A DNA stretch of 64,000 nucleotides from Nocardioides conyzicola (lineage in GTDB: Bacteria > Actinomycetota > Actinomycetes > Propionibacteriales > Nocardioidaceae). The stretch covers positions 124,001-188,000 of the forward strand of contig NZ_BAABKM010000003.1 of assembly GCF_039543825.1 (NCBI RefSeq). Reading direction: 5' to 3'. Both the position numbers and the translations under genes were made by a program. Of the stretch, positions 32,082 to 39,589 are shown piece by piece (within the stretch, counting starts at the first letter, position 1; each line of letters opens with the position of its first letter). The notes under the pieces were generated by a model. The model ran no database searches, had not been told where the DNA came from, and worked only from the letters and a program-made list of their open reading frames with translations.

Positions 32082-32705
32082 ATGACGATCCTGCTGTCGG
32101 ACGAGCGCGTCCGGTCCGTGCCCGTGGTGGAGTCCGGCGAGCCGCTGGTGCGGCTGCCGCGGAGCCTGTCCCCCGCCGGCGCGCTGGTGCGCGCCGGCCT
32201 CGCGAACCGGCTGATGGCGGCCGACCTCCAGCTCCCGTGGGTCGTGCAGCTGCGGGTGGTCGAGGGGTTCCGGCCGGTCGAGCAGCAGCGCGCGATCATC
32301 GCGTCGTACGCCGAGCAGGTGCGGCTCCACCACCCCGGCGCCGACGACGCGGAGCTGGCCCGGCTGACGAGCAGGTTCGTCTCGCCGGTCGACGTCGCAC
32401 CGCACGTGGCCGGCGCCGCGGTCGACCTCACCCTCGTCGACGCGTGCGGCGACGAGCTCGACCTGGGCACGCCGATCGACGCGACCCCGGAGGACAGCGA
32501 CGGTCGCTGCTACTTCGCGGCCGACGGCATCGGTGCGGATGCCCGGGCACACCGGGAGCTGCTCGCCACGGTGCTGGCCGGGCACGGGCTCGTGAACTAC
32601 CCGACCGAGTGGTGGCACTGGAGCTTCGGCGACCGCTACTGGGCGCTGACGACCGGCGCCCGGCACGCGCTCTACGGCCCGGTCGCCGCGGCGGTGGCGG
32701 CATGA
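32082..32705 (+). CDS. VanX-like D-alanyl-D-alanine dipeptidase (peptidase M15D)
   Basis: A 207-aa zinc dipeptidase. The VanX pattern is visible: the catalytic Arg in VEGFRPVEQQ (Arg64), the zinc motif PHVAGAAVDLTL (His108, Asp115; the usual Ser of SxH is Ala), LGTPID, and EWWHWSFGD with the general base Glu176 and zinc ligand His179. There is no signal peptide, so it is cytosolic, as VanX and DdpX are. It should split D-Ala-D-Ala. Its stop overlaps the alanine racemase start as ATGA. Hydrolysis of D-Ala-D-Ala next to genes that make it suggests turnover or remodelling of the peptidoglycan stem. Confidence 0.88.
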   Translation: MTILLSDERVRSVPVVESGEPLVRLPRSLSPAGALVRAGLANRLMAADLQLPWVVQLRVVEGFRPVEQQRAIIASYAEQVRLHHPGADDAELARLTSRFVSPVDVAPHVAGAAVDLTLVDACGDELDLGTPIDATPEDSDGRCYFAADGIGADARAHRELLATVLAGHGLVNYPTEWWHWSFGDRYWALTTGARHALYGPVAAAVAA

Positions 32706-33850
32706 GCGCCACCGCGATCGCCCCGCGGGCGGGCACGAGCAGCGGGCCGCGGCTCGACATCGACCTGCAGGCCGTCGGCCGCAACACCCGCCTGCTCGCC
32801 GACCGCGCGGCCGGCGAGCTGATGGCCGTGGTGAAGGCCGACGGGTTCGGGCACGGCGCGGTCGACGTGGCGCGGACGGCGCTGGCCCACGGCGCCACCC
32901 GGCTGGGCGTCACCACCCTCGACGAGGCGTGGCCGCTGCGCGACGCGGGCCTCGCCGTACCTCTCCTGAGCTGGCTGAACCCGGTCGACGCCGACTACGG
33001 GTCGGCGGCGGCGCGCGACGTCGACGTCGCGGTGCCCAGCCTCCAGCACCTCGCGGCCGTCGCGGCCGCGCCCGGCCGCAGCCGGGTCCACCTCCACCTG
33101 GACACCGGCCTGGCCCGCGACGGCGCCGACCCCGCGAGCTGGGGGCAGCTGTGCCGGGCGGCCCGGCGGGCCGAGCAGCGGGGCGAGGTCGAGGTCGTCG
33201 GCGTGATGGGCCACCTGGCCTGCGCCGACGAGCCCGGCGACGAGAGCAACGCGCTCGGCCGGACCCGCTTCGCCTGGGGCCTCGAGACCGCACGCGCCGC
33301 CGGCCTGCGCCCGCGCGACCGGCACCTGGCCGCCACCTCCGCCACCCTCAACGATCCACGGGCGCACCACACGATGAGCCGCGTCGGCGCGGGCCTGGTC
33401 GGCATCGACCCCTCCGGCTCGACCCGGCTGCACCCGGCGATGACGCTGACCGCGCCGGTCGTGCAGGTCCGCAAGGTGCGGGCGGGCACCCCGGTCGGCT
33501 ACGGGCACACCCACCGCACCGCCGCCGCGACGCACCTCGGCCTGCTGCCGATCGGGTACGCCGACGGCCTGCCGCGGCTCGCCTCGGGTCGGGGCCAGGT
33601 GCTGGTCCGGGGCGTACGGCGCCCGGTGGTCGGCCGGATCTCGATGGACCAGCTGGTCGTGGACCTCGGCAGCCGCGGGATCGACCAGGGCGAGACGGTG
33701 ACGCTCTTCGGTCCCGGCACGCACGGCGAGCCGACGGTCTCCGAGTGGGCGGCGTGGGCCGACACCATCGAGCACGAGATCGTCACCGGCATCGGCGCCC
33801 GCGTCGAGCGCCGGACCCGCCCGGTGCCGCACCTGAGGAGCCTGTCGTGA
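32702..33850 (+). CDS. alr: alanine racemase
   Basis: A 382-aa PLP racemase converting L- and D-alanine. The PLP lysine is in AVVKADGFGHGAVDV (Lys45; the more usual sequence is KADAYGHG). Other blocks are MSRVGAGLVGIDPSG, VGYGHTHRTA and GRISMDQLVVD. It has no membrane domain, so it is not a VanT-type serine racemase fused to a transporter-like domain. It overlaps both neighbours (ATGA and GTGA), placing it between a dipeptidase and a D-Ala ligase. A second, housekeeping Alr elsewhere in the genome would be expected if this operon is special. Confidence 0.92.
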   Translation: MSATAIAPRAGTSSGPRLDIDLQAVGRNTRLLADRAAGELMAVVKADGFGHGAVDVARTALAHGATRLGVTTLDEAWPLRDAGLAVPLLSWLNPVDADYGSAAARDVDVAVPSLQHLAAVAAAPGRSRVHLHLDTGLARDGADPASWGQLCRAARRAEQRGEVEVVGVMGHLACADEPGDESNALGRTRFAWGLETARAAGLRPRDRHLAATSATLNDPRAHHTMSRVGAGLVGIDPSGSTRLHPAMTLTAPVVQVRKVRAGTPVGYGHTHRTAAATHLGLLPIGYADGLPRLASGRGQVLVRGVRRPVVGRISMDQLVVDLGSRGIDQGETVTLFGPGTHGEPTVSEWAAWADTIEHEIVTGIGARVERRTRPVPHLRSLS

Positions 33851-34800
33851 GGACACCGCCGACCAGGACCAGGGTCGCCGTCATCGGCGGCGGGCAGAAC
33901 TGCGAGCACGACGTCTCCCTCGCCTCGGCCGCCTCGGTGGCGGGCGCGCTCGACCCCGCGGCGTACGACGTCGTGCCGATCACCATCGGCCGCGACGGCA
34001 CCTGGCGCGACCGCGGGCTGCGGCCGATCGGCCTGTGCGGAGCCGCTCAGGTGCTGCGTGGCTGCGACGTCGCCTTCCCGGTCGTGCACGGTCCGCGCGG
34101 CGAGGACGGAGCGCTCGCCGCCCTGTGCGAGCTCGCCGGGATCGCGTACGTCGGGTCCGGGGTCCGCCCGGGCGCGATCGCGATGGACAAGTGGACGACC
34201 AAGCTCGTCGCCGCAGCGGTCGGCATCGCCACGGCGCCCGGCCGCCTGGTCACGGCGGCCACGGCCGGGCACGAGCGCTGGACCCACCCCGTCGTGGTGA
34301 AGCCGGTCGCCGCCGGCTCCAGCCTCGGCGTCAGCCTGGTGACCGAGCCGGGCCTGCTCCGCCCGGCGCTCGAGGAGGCCCTCGCCCTCGACGACCGGGT
34401 GCTGGTCGAGGACGTCGTCGCCGGCCGCGAGATCGACGTGGCGGTGCTCCGACGCACCGACGGGTCGCTCTTCGTCCCGCCCGCGCTCGAGATCGTCGCC
34501 GACGGGGTCTTCGACCACGAGGCGAAGTACGGCGGCCACGCGGACTTCCGCGTCCCCGCACGTCTCGAGGGGGTCGAGGCCAAGGCGCTCAAGGAGGCGG
34601 CGCTCGCGGTGTACGACGCCCTCGGCTGCTCCGGGGTCGCCCGGGTCGACTTCTTCCTGACCGAGGACGGCCCGGTGCTCAACGAGGTCAACACGGTGCC
34701 GGGGATGACCGAGCACTCGCAGGTGCCGCGGATGTTCGCCGCGGCGGGGATGTCGTACCCGGAGCTGCTGGACGAGCTCGTCCGCGGCGCCCACCGTTGA
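33847..34800 (+). CDS. ddl: D-alanine--D-alanine ligase family protein
   Basis: A 317-aa ATP-grasp ligase. The opening VAVIGGGQNCEHDVSLASA and VVHGPRGEDGAL are family typical; VVKPVAAGSSLGVS binds ATP, and NEVNTVPGMTEHS closes the active site. The specificity loop reads DHEAKYGGHADF. The Lys-Tyr pair is that of ordinary D-Ala-D-Ala ligases, not the His of VanA-type D-Ala-D-Lac ligases. It is shorter than many actinobacterial Ddl enzymes (about 350-380 aa). The start GTG overlaps the racemase stop. Whether it is the housekeeping enzyme or a second one cannot be told from this window. Confidence 0.9.
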   Translation: MRTPPTRTRVAVIGGGQNCEHDVSLASAASVAGALDPAAYDVVPITIGRDGTWRDRGLRPIGLCGAAQVLRGCDVAFPVVHGPRGEDGALAALCELAGIAYVGSGVRPGAIAMDKWTTKLVAAAVGIATAPGRLVTAATAGHERWTHPVVVKPVAAGSSLGVSLVTEPGLLRPALEEALALDDRVLVEDVVAGREIDVAVLRRTDGSLFVPPALEIVADGVFDHEAKYGGHADFRVPARLEGVEAKALKEAALAVYDALGCSGVARVDFFLTEDGPVLNEVNTVPGMTEHSQVPRMFAAAGMSYPELLDELVRGAHR

Positions 34801-34841
34801 GCGCCCCGTCGGGCGTGGTTCCATTGCGGGGTGGTGACGGC

Positions 34842-36080
34842 ATGACCTCCTGGCGCCAGTGGGCTCCCGACCTCGGAGCCGGCCTCGTCGTCCTGCTGGT
34901 CGGGCTCGTCGAGACGCTGAACCTCTACCACCCTTATTACGCGTCCGACCCGCGCCCGCCGGCCGCCCTGATCTGCCTCGGCATCGCGACCGCCGTCGCG
35001 CTGTCGCGCCACCTGCCCGGCGCCGCGCTCGCGCTGGTGTGGGCGGTCTGCTCGCTCCAGGTCGTCTTCGGCACCCAGCTGCTGATGGTCGAGCTGGCGA
35101 TCGGGGCCGTGGCCTTCGGGGCCGCCCGGTGGGGCAGCACCGCCACCGCCTGGCTGAGTGCGCTCTCGATCCCCGCCGCCGCGGTGATCTCGGTCTTCTG
35201 GATCCAGCCGGACGTGTTCTACCGCGCGCTCGACACGGCCGGCTTCCGGTCCCTGATCGACACGACCTCGCGGTTCAGCGACCGCTGGCAGATCACGGCG
35301 GCCATCCTCGGGATGTCGGTGCTCGGGGTGCCGTGGCTGGCGGGGCTCGCGCTGCGCTTCTCGGCCCGCGCCCAGCAGTCGCGCGAGTCCCAGGTCACCG
35401 CCGAGGCGCAGCGCGACCAGGCCGAGGAGATCGCCGAGCTCCGGGAGGAGCAGGCGCGGCTGGCCCGCGACGTGCACGACGTGGTCGGCCACTCGCTGGC
35501 CGTGATCCTGGCGCAGGCCGAGTCGGCGCAGTACCTCAAGGACGCCGACACCAGCGCCTTGAAGCAGACCATGGCCAACATCGCGACCTCGGCGCGCACC
35601 TCGCTCCAGGACGTCCGCCAGGTGCTCACGACGACCGGAGGCGGTACGGCGCCGCCCGCTCGCACCGCCGGCCTCGACAGCCTGGTCGACGGCGTGCGCG
35701 CCAGCGGCCACGAGATCGACTCGACCGAGGTCGGCACGCCCCAGCCGCTGCCGCCGGAGCTCGAGGTGGTGGCCTTCCGGGTGCTCCAGGAGATGCTCAC
35801 CAACGCGATCAAGCACGGCCACCGCGGCGCGCCGATCCAGGTCGAACGACACTGGGAGGGTGAGCTGCGGATCGAGGTGCGCAACGTGATCGACACCAGC
35901 GCCCCCGAGACCCAGCCGTTGATGATGGCGGAGCCGATCCCCGAGCAGAGCGGGCAGGGCCTCGACGGCATGCGCCGCCGGCTCGAGTCCGTGGGCGGAC
36001 GGCTCGACGTACGCCGGCGCACGGAGGCGGGCGGTCCCACCTTCACGGCCACGGCCTGGGTGCCGGTGAGGTCCCGATGA
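34842..36080 (+). CDS. membrane sensor histidine kinase, NarL-partner type (HisKA_3)
   Basis: A 412-aa kinase with four to five TM segments at residues about 10-175 and almost no extracellular domain. A short coiled coil (AEAQRDQAEEIAELREEQARL without break) leads into LARDVHDVVGHSL with the phosphorylated His212. The ATPase has MLTNAIKHGH, and the glycine-rich box is SGQGLDGMRRRL. The next gene, a NarL-type regulator, overlaps it by ATGA and is its partner. The pair sits 41 bp after ddl and could share its transcript. The signal is unknown. Confidence 0.93.
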   Translation: MTSWRQWAPDLGAGLVVLLVGLVETLNLYHPYYASDPRPPAALICLGIATAVALSRHLPGAALALVWAVCSLQVVFGTQLLMVELAIGAVAFGAARWGSTATAWLSALSIPAAAVISVFWIQPDVFYRALDTAGFRSLIDTTSRFSDRWQITAAILGMSVLGVPWLAGLALRFSARAQQSRESQVTAEAQRDQAEEIAELREEQARLARDVHDVVGHSLAVILAQAESAQYLKDADTSALKQTMANIATSARTSLQDVRQVLTTTGGGTAPPARTAGLDSLVDGVRASGHEIDSTEVGTPQPLPPELEVVAFRVLQEMLTNAIKHGHRGAPIQVERHWEGELRIEVRNVIDTSAPETQPLMMAEPIPEQSGQGLDGMRRRLESVGGRLDVRRRTEAGGPTFTATAWVPVRSR

Positions 36081-36742
36081 CCACCCCCGCGATCCGTGTC
36101 CTGCTGGTCGACGACCAGGAGCTCTTCCGCGAGGGCGTCCGGGTGATCGTCGACGCCCAGGACGGCATGGAGGTCGTGGGGTCGGCGGGCGACGGGCTCG
36201 AGGCGGTCCGCCTGGTCGACGAGCTCGAGCCGGACGTGGTGCTGATGGACATCCGGATGCCGGAGATGGACGGCGTCGAGGCGACCCGCCAGATCTTCCT
36301 GCCCGACCGGGCGGCGCGGCGCGAGACGCCGGTGCGGGTGGTCGTCCTGACGACGTTCAACCTCGACGACCGGGCCGCGACCGCGATCAGGTACGGCGCC
36401 AGCGGCTTCCTGCTCAAGGACACGACGCCGGTGATGCTCCGCGACGCGATCCGCACCGTCCACGCCGGCAACGCCGTGCTCGCGCCGACGGACCTCTCGA
36501 CGCTGCTGGAGGGCCAGTTCCGGGCGCAGACGCCGACCCCGCCGGCGTACCTCTCCCTCACGGACAAGGAGCGCGAGGTCTTCGCGGCGGTCGCCAAGGG
36601 GTTGTCCAACACCGAGATCGCCGGCCTGGTCTTCGCCAGCGAGTCGACGGTGAAGACCCACGTCGGTGCGATCCTGCGCAAGCTCGGCCTGCGGGACCGG
36701 GTGCAGATCGTGGTCTTCGCCCACGAGCACGCCCTGACCTAG
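36077..36742 (+). CDS. NarL/FixJ-family response regulator
   Basis: A 221-aa regulator: receiver domain with LLVDDQELFREG and phosphorylation site Asp58 (VVLMDIRMPE), switch residues VVLTTF and LLKDTTP, then a LuxR-type helix-turn-helix (LTDKEREVFAAVAKGLSN and KTHVGAILRKLGL). It overlaps its kinase gene by ATGA. Its TAG stop shares the CTAG palindrome with the stop of the convergent DUF3037 gene. Confidence 0.95.
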   Translation: MTTPAIRVLLVDDQELFREGVRVIVDAQDGMEVVGSAGDGLEAVRLVDELEPDVVLMDIRMPEMDGVEATRQIFLPDRAARRETPVRVVVLTTFNLDDRAATAIRYGASGFLLKDTTPVMLRDAIRTVHAGNAVLAPTDLSTLLEGQFRAQTPTPPAYLSLTDKEREVFAAVAKGLSNTEIAGLVFASESTVKTHVGAILRKLGLRDRVQIVVFAHEHALT

Positions 36743-37119
36743 CCGACGAGCTTCTCCCGCAGGTGCTCGAGCTGGCGGGCGGGGTCGGTGGTGGTGCCGC
36801 CGTGCACCGGACCCGGCTGGAGGACCGTGCTGCGGGGCGCCTTGACGAAGCCGAAGCGCTGGCTGATCGGCGCCGACGCGGCCGCTCCCCCGCGCTCGTC
36901 GCCGGCGCAGACGCCGTCGACGAAGGCCAGCGCGTCGCAGACCTGGTCGACGTCCACGCTCGGGTCGAGGGCGCGCAACCGCTCGGCGTCGACGTGCCAG
37001 GAGACGTCGAGGAAGTCGGTCGCGTGGCAGTAGAGCACCACGCCGACGTTGACGAACTCCTCACGGTCGACGCGCGGCACGCAGCGCAGGACGACGTACT
37101 GGTAGGCGAGCGTGGTCAT
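36739..37119 (-). CDS. DUF3037 protein
   Basis: A 126-aa cytosolic protein. The opening YQYVVLRCVPRVDREEFVNV then GVVLYC is the DUF3037 signature. No catalytic motif can be named. It overlaps the HipA-like kinase gene upstream by ATGA and is translated right after it; the two genes are commonly neighbours in actinobacteria, as far as I recall. The pair is a candidate kinase-partner unit, possibly with the DUF3037 protein as substrate or inhibitor (inference). Confidence 0.88.
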   Translation of the reverse strand: MTTLAYQYVVLRCVPRVDREEFVNVGVVLYCHATDFLDVSWHVDAERLRALDPSVDVDQVCDALAFVDGVCAGDERGGAAASAPISQRFGFVKAPRSTVLQPGPVHGGTTTDPARQLEHLREKLVG

Positions 37120-37889
37120 CGCGCCGCAGCCTCCGCGCTCGGCAGCCACTGCCGGGTGCCCAGCCGGGCGACCAGGAACGACACGTAGGCCGCACGCACG
37201 GCGTCCGCGCTCTCGGCACCTGGCACCGGCTCGAGCCACTCGTCGGGCACCTCGGCCAGCACCTCGGTGAAGACCGCCTCGTCGAGCAGCGCGCTGATCT
37301 CGGCGTCGGCCTGCGGCAGCCCGGGCGCCGACGCCCCCAGTACGTGGTCGTCGGGGTTCCACGGCTGGCGCGCGAAGCGCTCCGGGTCGGTCACTCCCCC
37401 ACCCCACGCGTGGTGGAAGTACAACGCCGCACCGTGGTCGATCACCCACAGGTCGCGGTGCCACACCAGCAGGTTGGGGTTGCGCCAGGAACGGTCGACG
37501 TTGGCGGTGAACGCGTCCAGCCAGAGCACCTTCGCCCCCACCGTCTCCCCCGCGGCGACCTGGCCGTCGTACCCGAACGAGCCCGGCAGGAAGTCGATGC
37601 CGAGGTTGAGCCCGGCGCTCGCGTTGAGCAGGTCCTGGACCTCCTCGTCCGCCTCGTAGCGCGCGATCGCGGGGTCCAGGTCGAGGGCCACCAGCCGCGG
37701 GGTCCGCAGACCGATCCGGCGGGCGAGCTCGCCGACGATCACCTCGGCGACCAGCACCCGCAGGCCCTGGCCGGCGCCGCGGAACTTGCACACGTAGGTG
37801 CCGAGGTCGTCGCCCTCGACGATCCCGGGGAGGCTGCCGCCCTCCCGCAGCGGGGTCACGTAGCGGGTCACGGAGACGGTCGGGATCAC
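37116..37889 (-). CDS. HipA-family-like kinase
   Basis: A 257-aa protein with a reduced HipA-like kinase fold. It shows the ATP lysine strand TYVCKFRGAGQG, the helix LVAEVIVGELARRIGL, and a catalytic-loop-like DAFTANVDRSWRNPN followed by LWVIDHGAALYF, which matches D-N-D metal-binding residues of HipA and PI3/4-kinases. It lacks HipA's N-terminal dimer domain, and no HipB-type DNA-binding antitoxin gene is adjacent. The partner is the DUF3037 gene. The start is GTG with a TAGGGT box 6 nt upstream. Substrate unknown; toxin function is not shown. Confidence 0.85.
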   Translation of the reverse strand: MIPTVSVTRYVTPLREGGSLPGIVEGDDLGTYVCKFRGAGQGLRVLVAEVIVGELARRIGLRTPRLVALDLDPAIARYEADEEVQDLLNASAGLNLGIDFLPGSFGYDGQVAAGETVGAKVLWLDAFTANVDRSWRNPNLLVWHRDLWVIDHGAALYFHHAWGGGVTDPERFARQPWNPDDHVLGASAPGLPQADAEISALLDEAVFTEVLAEVPDEWLEPVPGAESADAVRAAYVSFLVARLGTRQWLPSAEAAAR

Positions 37890-37895
37890 GCCGTC

Positions 37896-37901
37896 ACCCT
37901 A
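37896..37901 (-). promoter_or_regulatory. -10 box of a leaderless promoter for the HipA-like/DUF3037 pair
   Basis: TAGGGT on the minus strand, 6 nt before the GTG start. Confidence 0.5.
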
Positions 37902-38024
37902 GGGCGTGCCCGGTGCCCCCCGCATTTCCGTACGCCATCGTCGGAATTGTTTGGTCGGCCCGCTCCCCGGGTAGTCGGCGGGTGGGCGTCCGGTGGGGGC
38001 GCCCCATTCCGGGAGGACACCTTC

Positions 38025-38717
38025 ATGCACGTACGCCGACTCATCGGCTCCTTGCTCGCCACGACTCTCGCCGCGACCGCGTTGACCGCCGTCGCCACCA
38101 GCGCTCCGGCCTCCGCGGCGACGACGGTGCCGACCAGGGTCACGATCCAGGTCAGCCAGAAGAAGGCCGAGTACAACGACAAGATCTCGGTCACCGGCTC
38201 GGTCCAGGGGCAGAACAGCGACGGGACCTGGGGCACGCTGCCCTACGGCTCGGGCAGCGCCACCCTGCAGTTCCTGCCCAAGGGCAGCTCGACGTGGAAG
38301 TCGCTCCAGTCGGAGGCCGACGGCAACACGTTCTACTTCTACCCGGTCCCGGTCAAGGCCACCGGCACCCTGCGCGTCGTCTACAGCGGCGGCACCTACG
38401 GCGACTACCAGTTCACCCCCTCGACGTCGTCGTCGAAGTCGCTCAAGGTCACGCGCAAGCTGACCTACAAGGAGGTCCCCGGACGACGGACGGGGATCCA
38501 GGGCAAGATCTCGCCCGCGGCCAGGATCAAGGTCGTCATCCAGAAGAAGGTCGGCAAGAAGTACCGCCACTTCAAGACCGTGAAGACCGCCCGCAGCGGC
38601 AAGTTCAAGATCATCCTGCCGGCACCGCGCAACGGTCGCTTCTACTGGAAGATCACCTTCACCGGCAACAAGACCTTCGTCCCCCGGGTCGTGAAGGGCA
38701 GCACGTACAGCTACTGA
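38025..38717 (+). CDS. secreted protein with Ig-like domains, unknown function
   Basis: A 230-aa exported protein with a Sec signal peptide (MHVRRLIGSLLATTLAATAL, cleavage near ASA). The mature part is two beta-rich domains with many Lys, Ser, Thr and Tyr residues and no cysteine. Repeated TVKTARSGKFKI-like turns resemble the last domain of the giant lamin-tail protein, so an Ig-like wall-associated role is plausible. The start has a strong GGGAGGA site. The 135 bp upstream hold no gene. Confidence 0.85.
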   Translation: MHVRRLIGSLLATTLAATALTAVATSAPASAATTVPTRVTIQVSQKKAEYNDKISVTGSVQGQNSDGTWGTLPYGSGSATLQFLPKGSSTWKSLQSEADGNTFYFYPVPVKATGTLRVVYSGGTYGDYQFTPSTSSSKSLKVTRKLTYKEVPGRRTGIQGKISPAARIKVVIQKKVGKKYRHFKTVKTARSGKFKIILPAPRNGRFYWKITFTGNKTFVPRVVKGSTYSY

Positions 38718-38728
38718 GCAGCTCCGAC

Positions 38729-38778
38729 CGAACGGGTCAGGTGCTCGCGTCCGACGCGAGCAACCTGGCCCGTTCGGC
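38729..38778. terminator. bidirectional hairpin at a convergent gene end, partly inside ppk2-like coding sequence
   Basis: A 22-bp stem with one mismatch and one bulge (arms 38729-38750 and 38756-38778) around a TCCGA loop. It includes the last 14 codons and the stop of the minus-strand PPK2-like gene and lies just past the stop of the secreted protein. No T-run follows on either side. Confidence 0.65.
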
Positions 38779-39582
38779 TTCCACGTCGAAGTCGGCCGCC
38801 GGCCAGCGCAGGTCCATCCCCCGCAGAGCGGCGAGCAGCAGCTGCCCGACGGCCAGGTTGCGGAACCACTTGCGGTCGCTGGGGACGACGTACCACGGCG
38901 CGTGCTCCGTGTTCGTCCGCTCCAGGGCCAGCGCGTACGCCTCCTGGTAGTCGTCCCAGCGGGCGCGGGCGTCGATGTCGCCGGGCTCGTACTTCCAGTG
39001 CTTCTCGGGGTTGTCGAGCCGCGCGAGCAGCCGGTTGCGCTGCTCGTCCTTGCTCAGGTGCAGCATGCACTTGAGCACGACCGTGCCGTCGTCGACGAGC
39101 TCCTGCTCGAACGCGTTGATCGCGTCGTACCGCCGGTCGATCTCCTCGAGGCTGGCCAGCTCGTTGACCCGCGCGATCAGCACGTCCTCGTAGTGGGAGC
39201 GGTCGAAGACGCCGAGGTAGCCGGGGTCCGGCACCGCCCGGCGGATCCGCCAGAGGAAGTCGTGGGAGAGCTCCTCCTTCGTCGGCGCCTTGAACGACGT
39301 GATCCGGACGCCCTGCGGGTCGACCAGGCCGACGGTGTGCCGCAGCGTGCCGCCCTTGCCCGAGGTGTCCATGCCCTGCAGCACCAGCAGCACCCGGCGG
39401 CGGGAGCCGGTCGCCCGTCCCTCGGCCCAGAGCCGCTCCTGGAGGTCGGCGAGCTCGTCGCCGAGCCCGCACAGGGCTGCCTTCCCGTCGCTCTTCTTGC
39501 CGTCGAAGCCGGGCTTGGCGTCGGTCGGGAGGGCGGCGAGGTCGACGGGGCCGGTGGGCAGGCGCAGCGGGTGAGCGGTCAT
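38737..39582 (-). CDS. PPK2-family polyphosphate:nucleotide phosphotransferase
   Basis: A 281-aa P-loop kinase. Walker A is LQGMDTSGKGGTLRHT (about residues 69-84), the lid/Walker B block is VFDRSHYEDVLIARV (Asp127), and further family blocks are MLHLSKDEQ and KHWKYEPGDIDAR. It belongs to a different PPK2 subgroup (polyphosphate:nucleotide type) from the gene at 12 kb. The ATG at 39582 was chosen; the longer frame upstream has no family-like sequence. It runs 8 bp after the GNAT gene's coding end but in the same direction as recA-recX and the phosphoribosyltransferase. Confidence 0.92.
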   Translation of the reverse strand: MTAHPLRLPTGPVDLAALPTDAKPGFDGKKSDGKAALCGLGDELADLQERLWAEGRATGSRRRVLLVLQGMDTSGKGGTLRHTVGLVDPQGVRITSFKAPTKEELSHDFLWRIRRAVPDPGYLGVFDRSHYEDVLIARVNELASLEEIDRRYDAINAFEQELVDDGTVVLKCMLHLSKDEQRNRLLARLDNPEKHWKYEPGDIDARARWDDYQEAYALALERTNTEHAPWYVVPSDRKWFRNLAVGQLLLAALRGMDLRWPAADFDVEAERARLLASDAST

Positions 39583-39589
39583 CTGGTGA

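Noticed and set aside
32082..36742. Complete glycopeptide resistance (van) cluster with VanRS
   Set aside because: No VanH, the ligase has the Lys-Tyr pair of D-Ala-D-Ala enzymes, the racemase lacks a membrane domain, and the two-component pair is NarL-type, not OmpR-type like VanRS.
37116..37889. Classical HipBA toxin-antitoxin locus
   Set aside because: No HipB-like helix-turn-helix gene is adjacent and the kinase lacks HipA's N-terminal domain.
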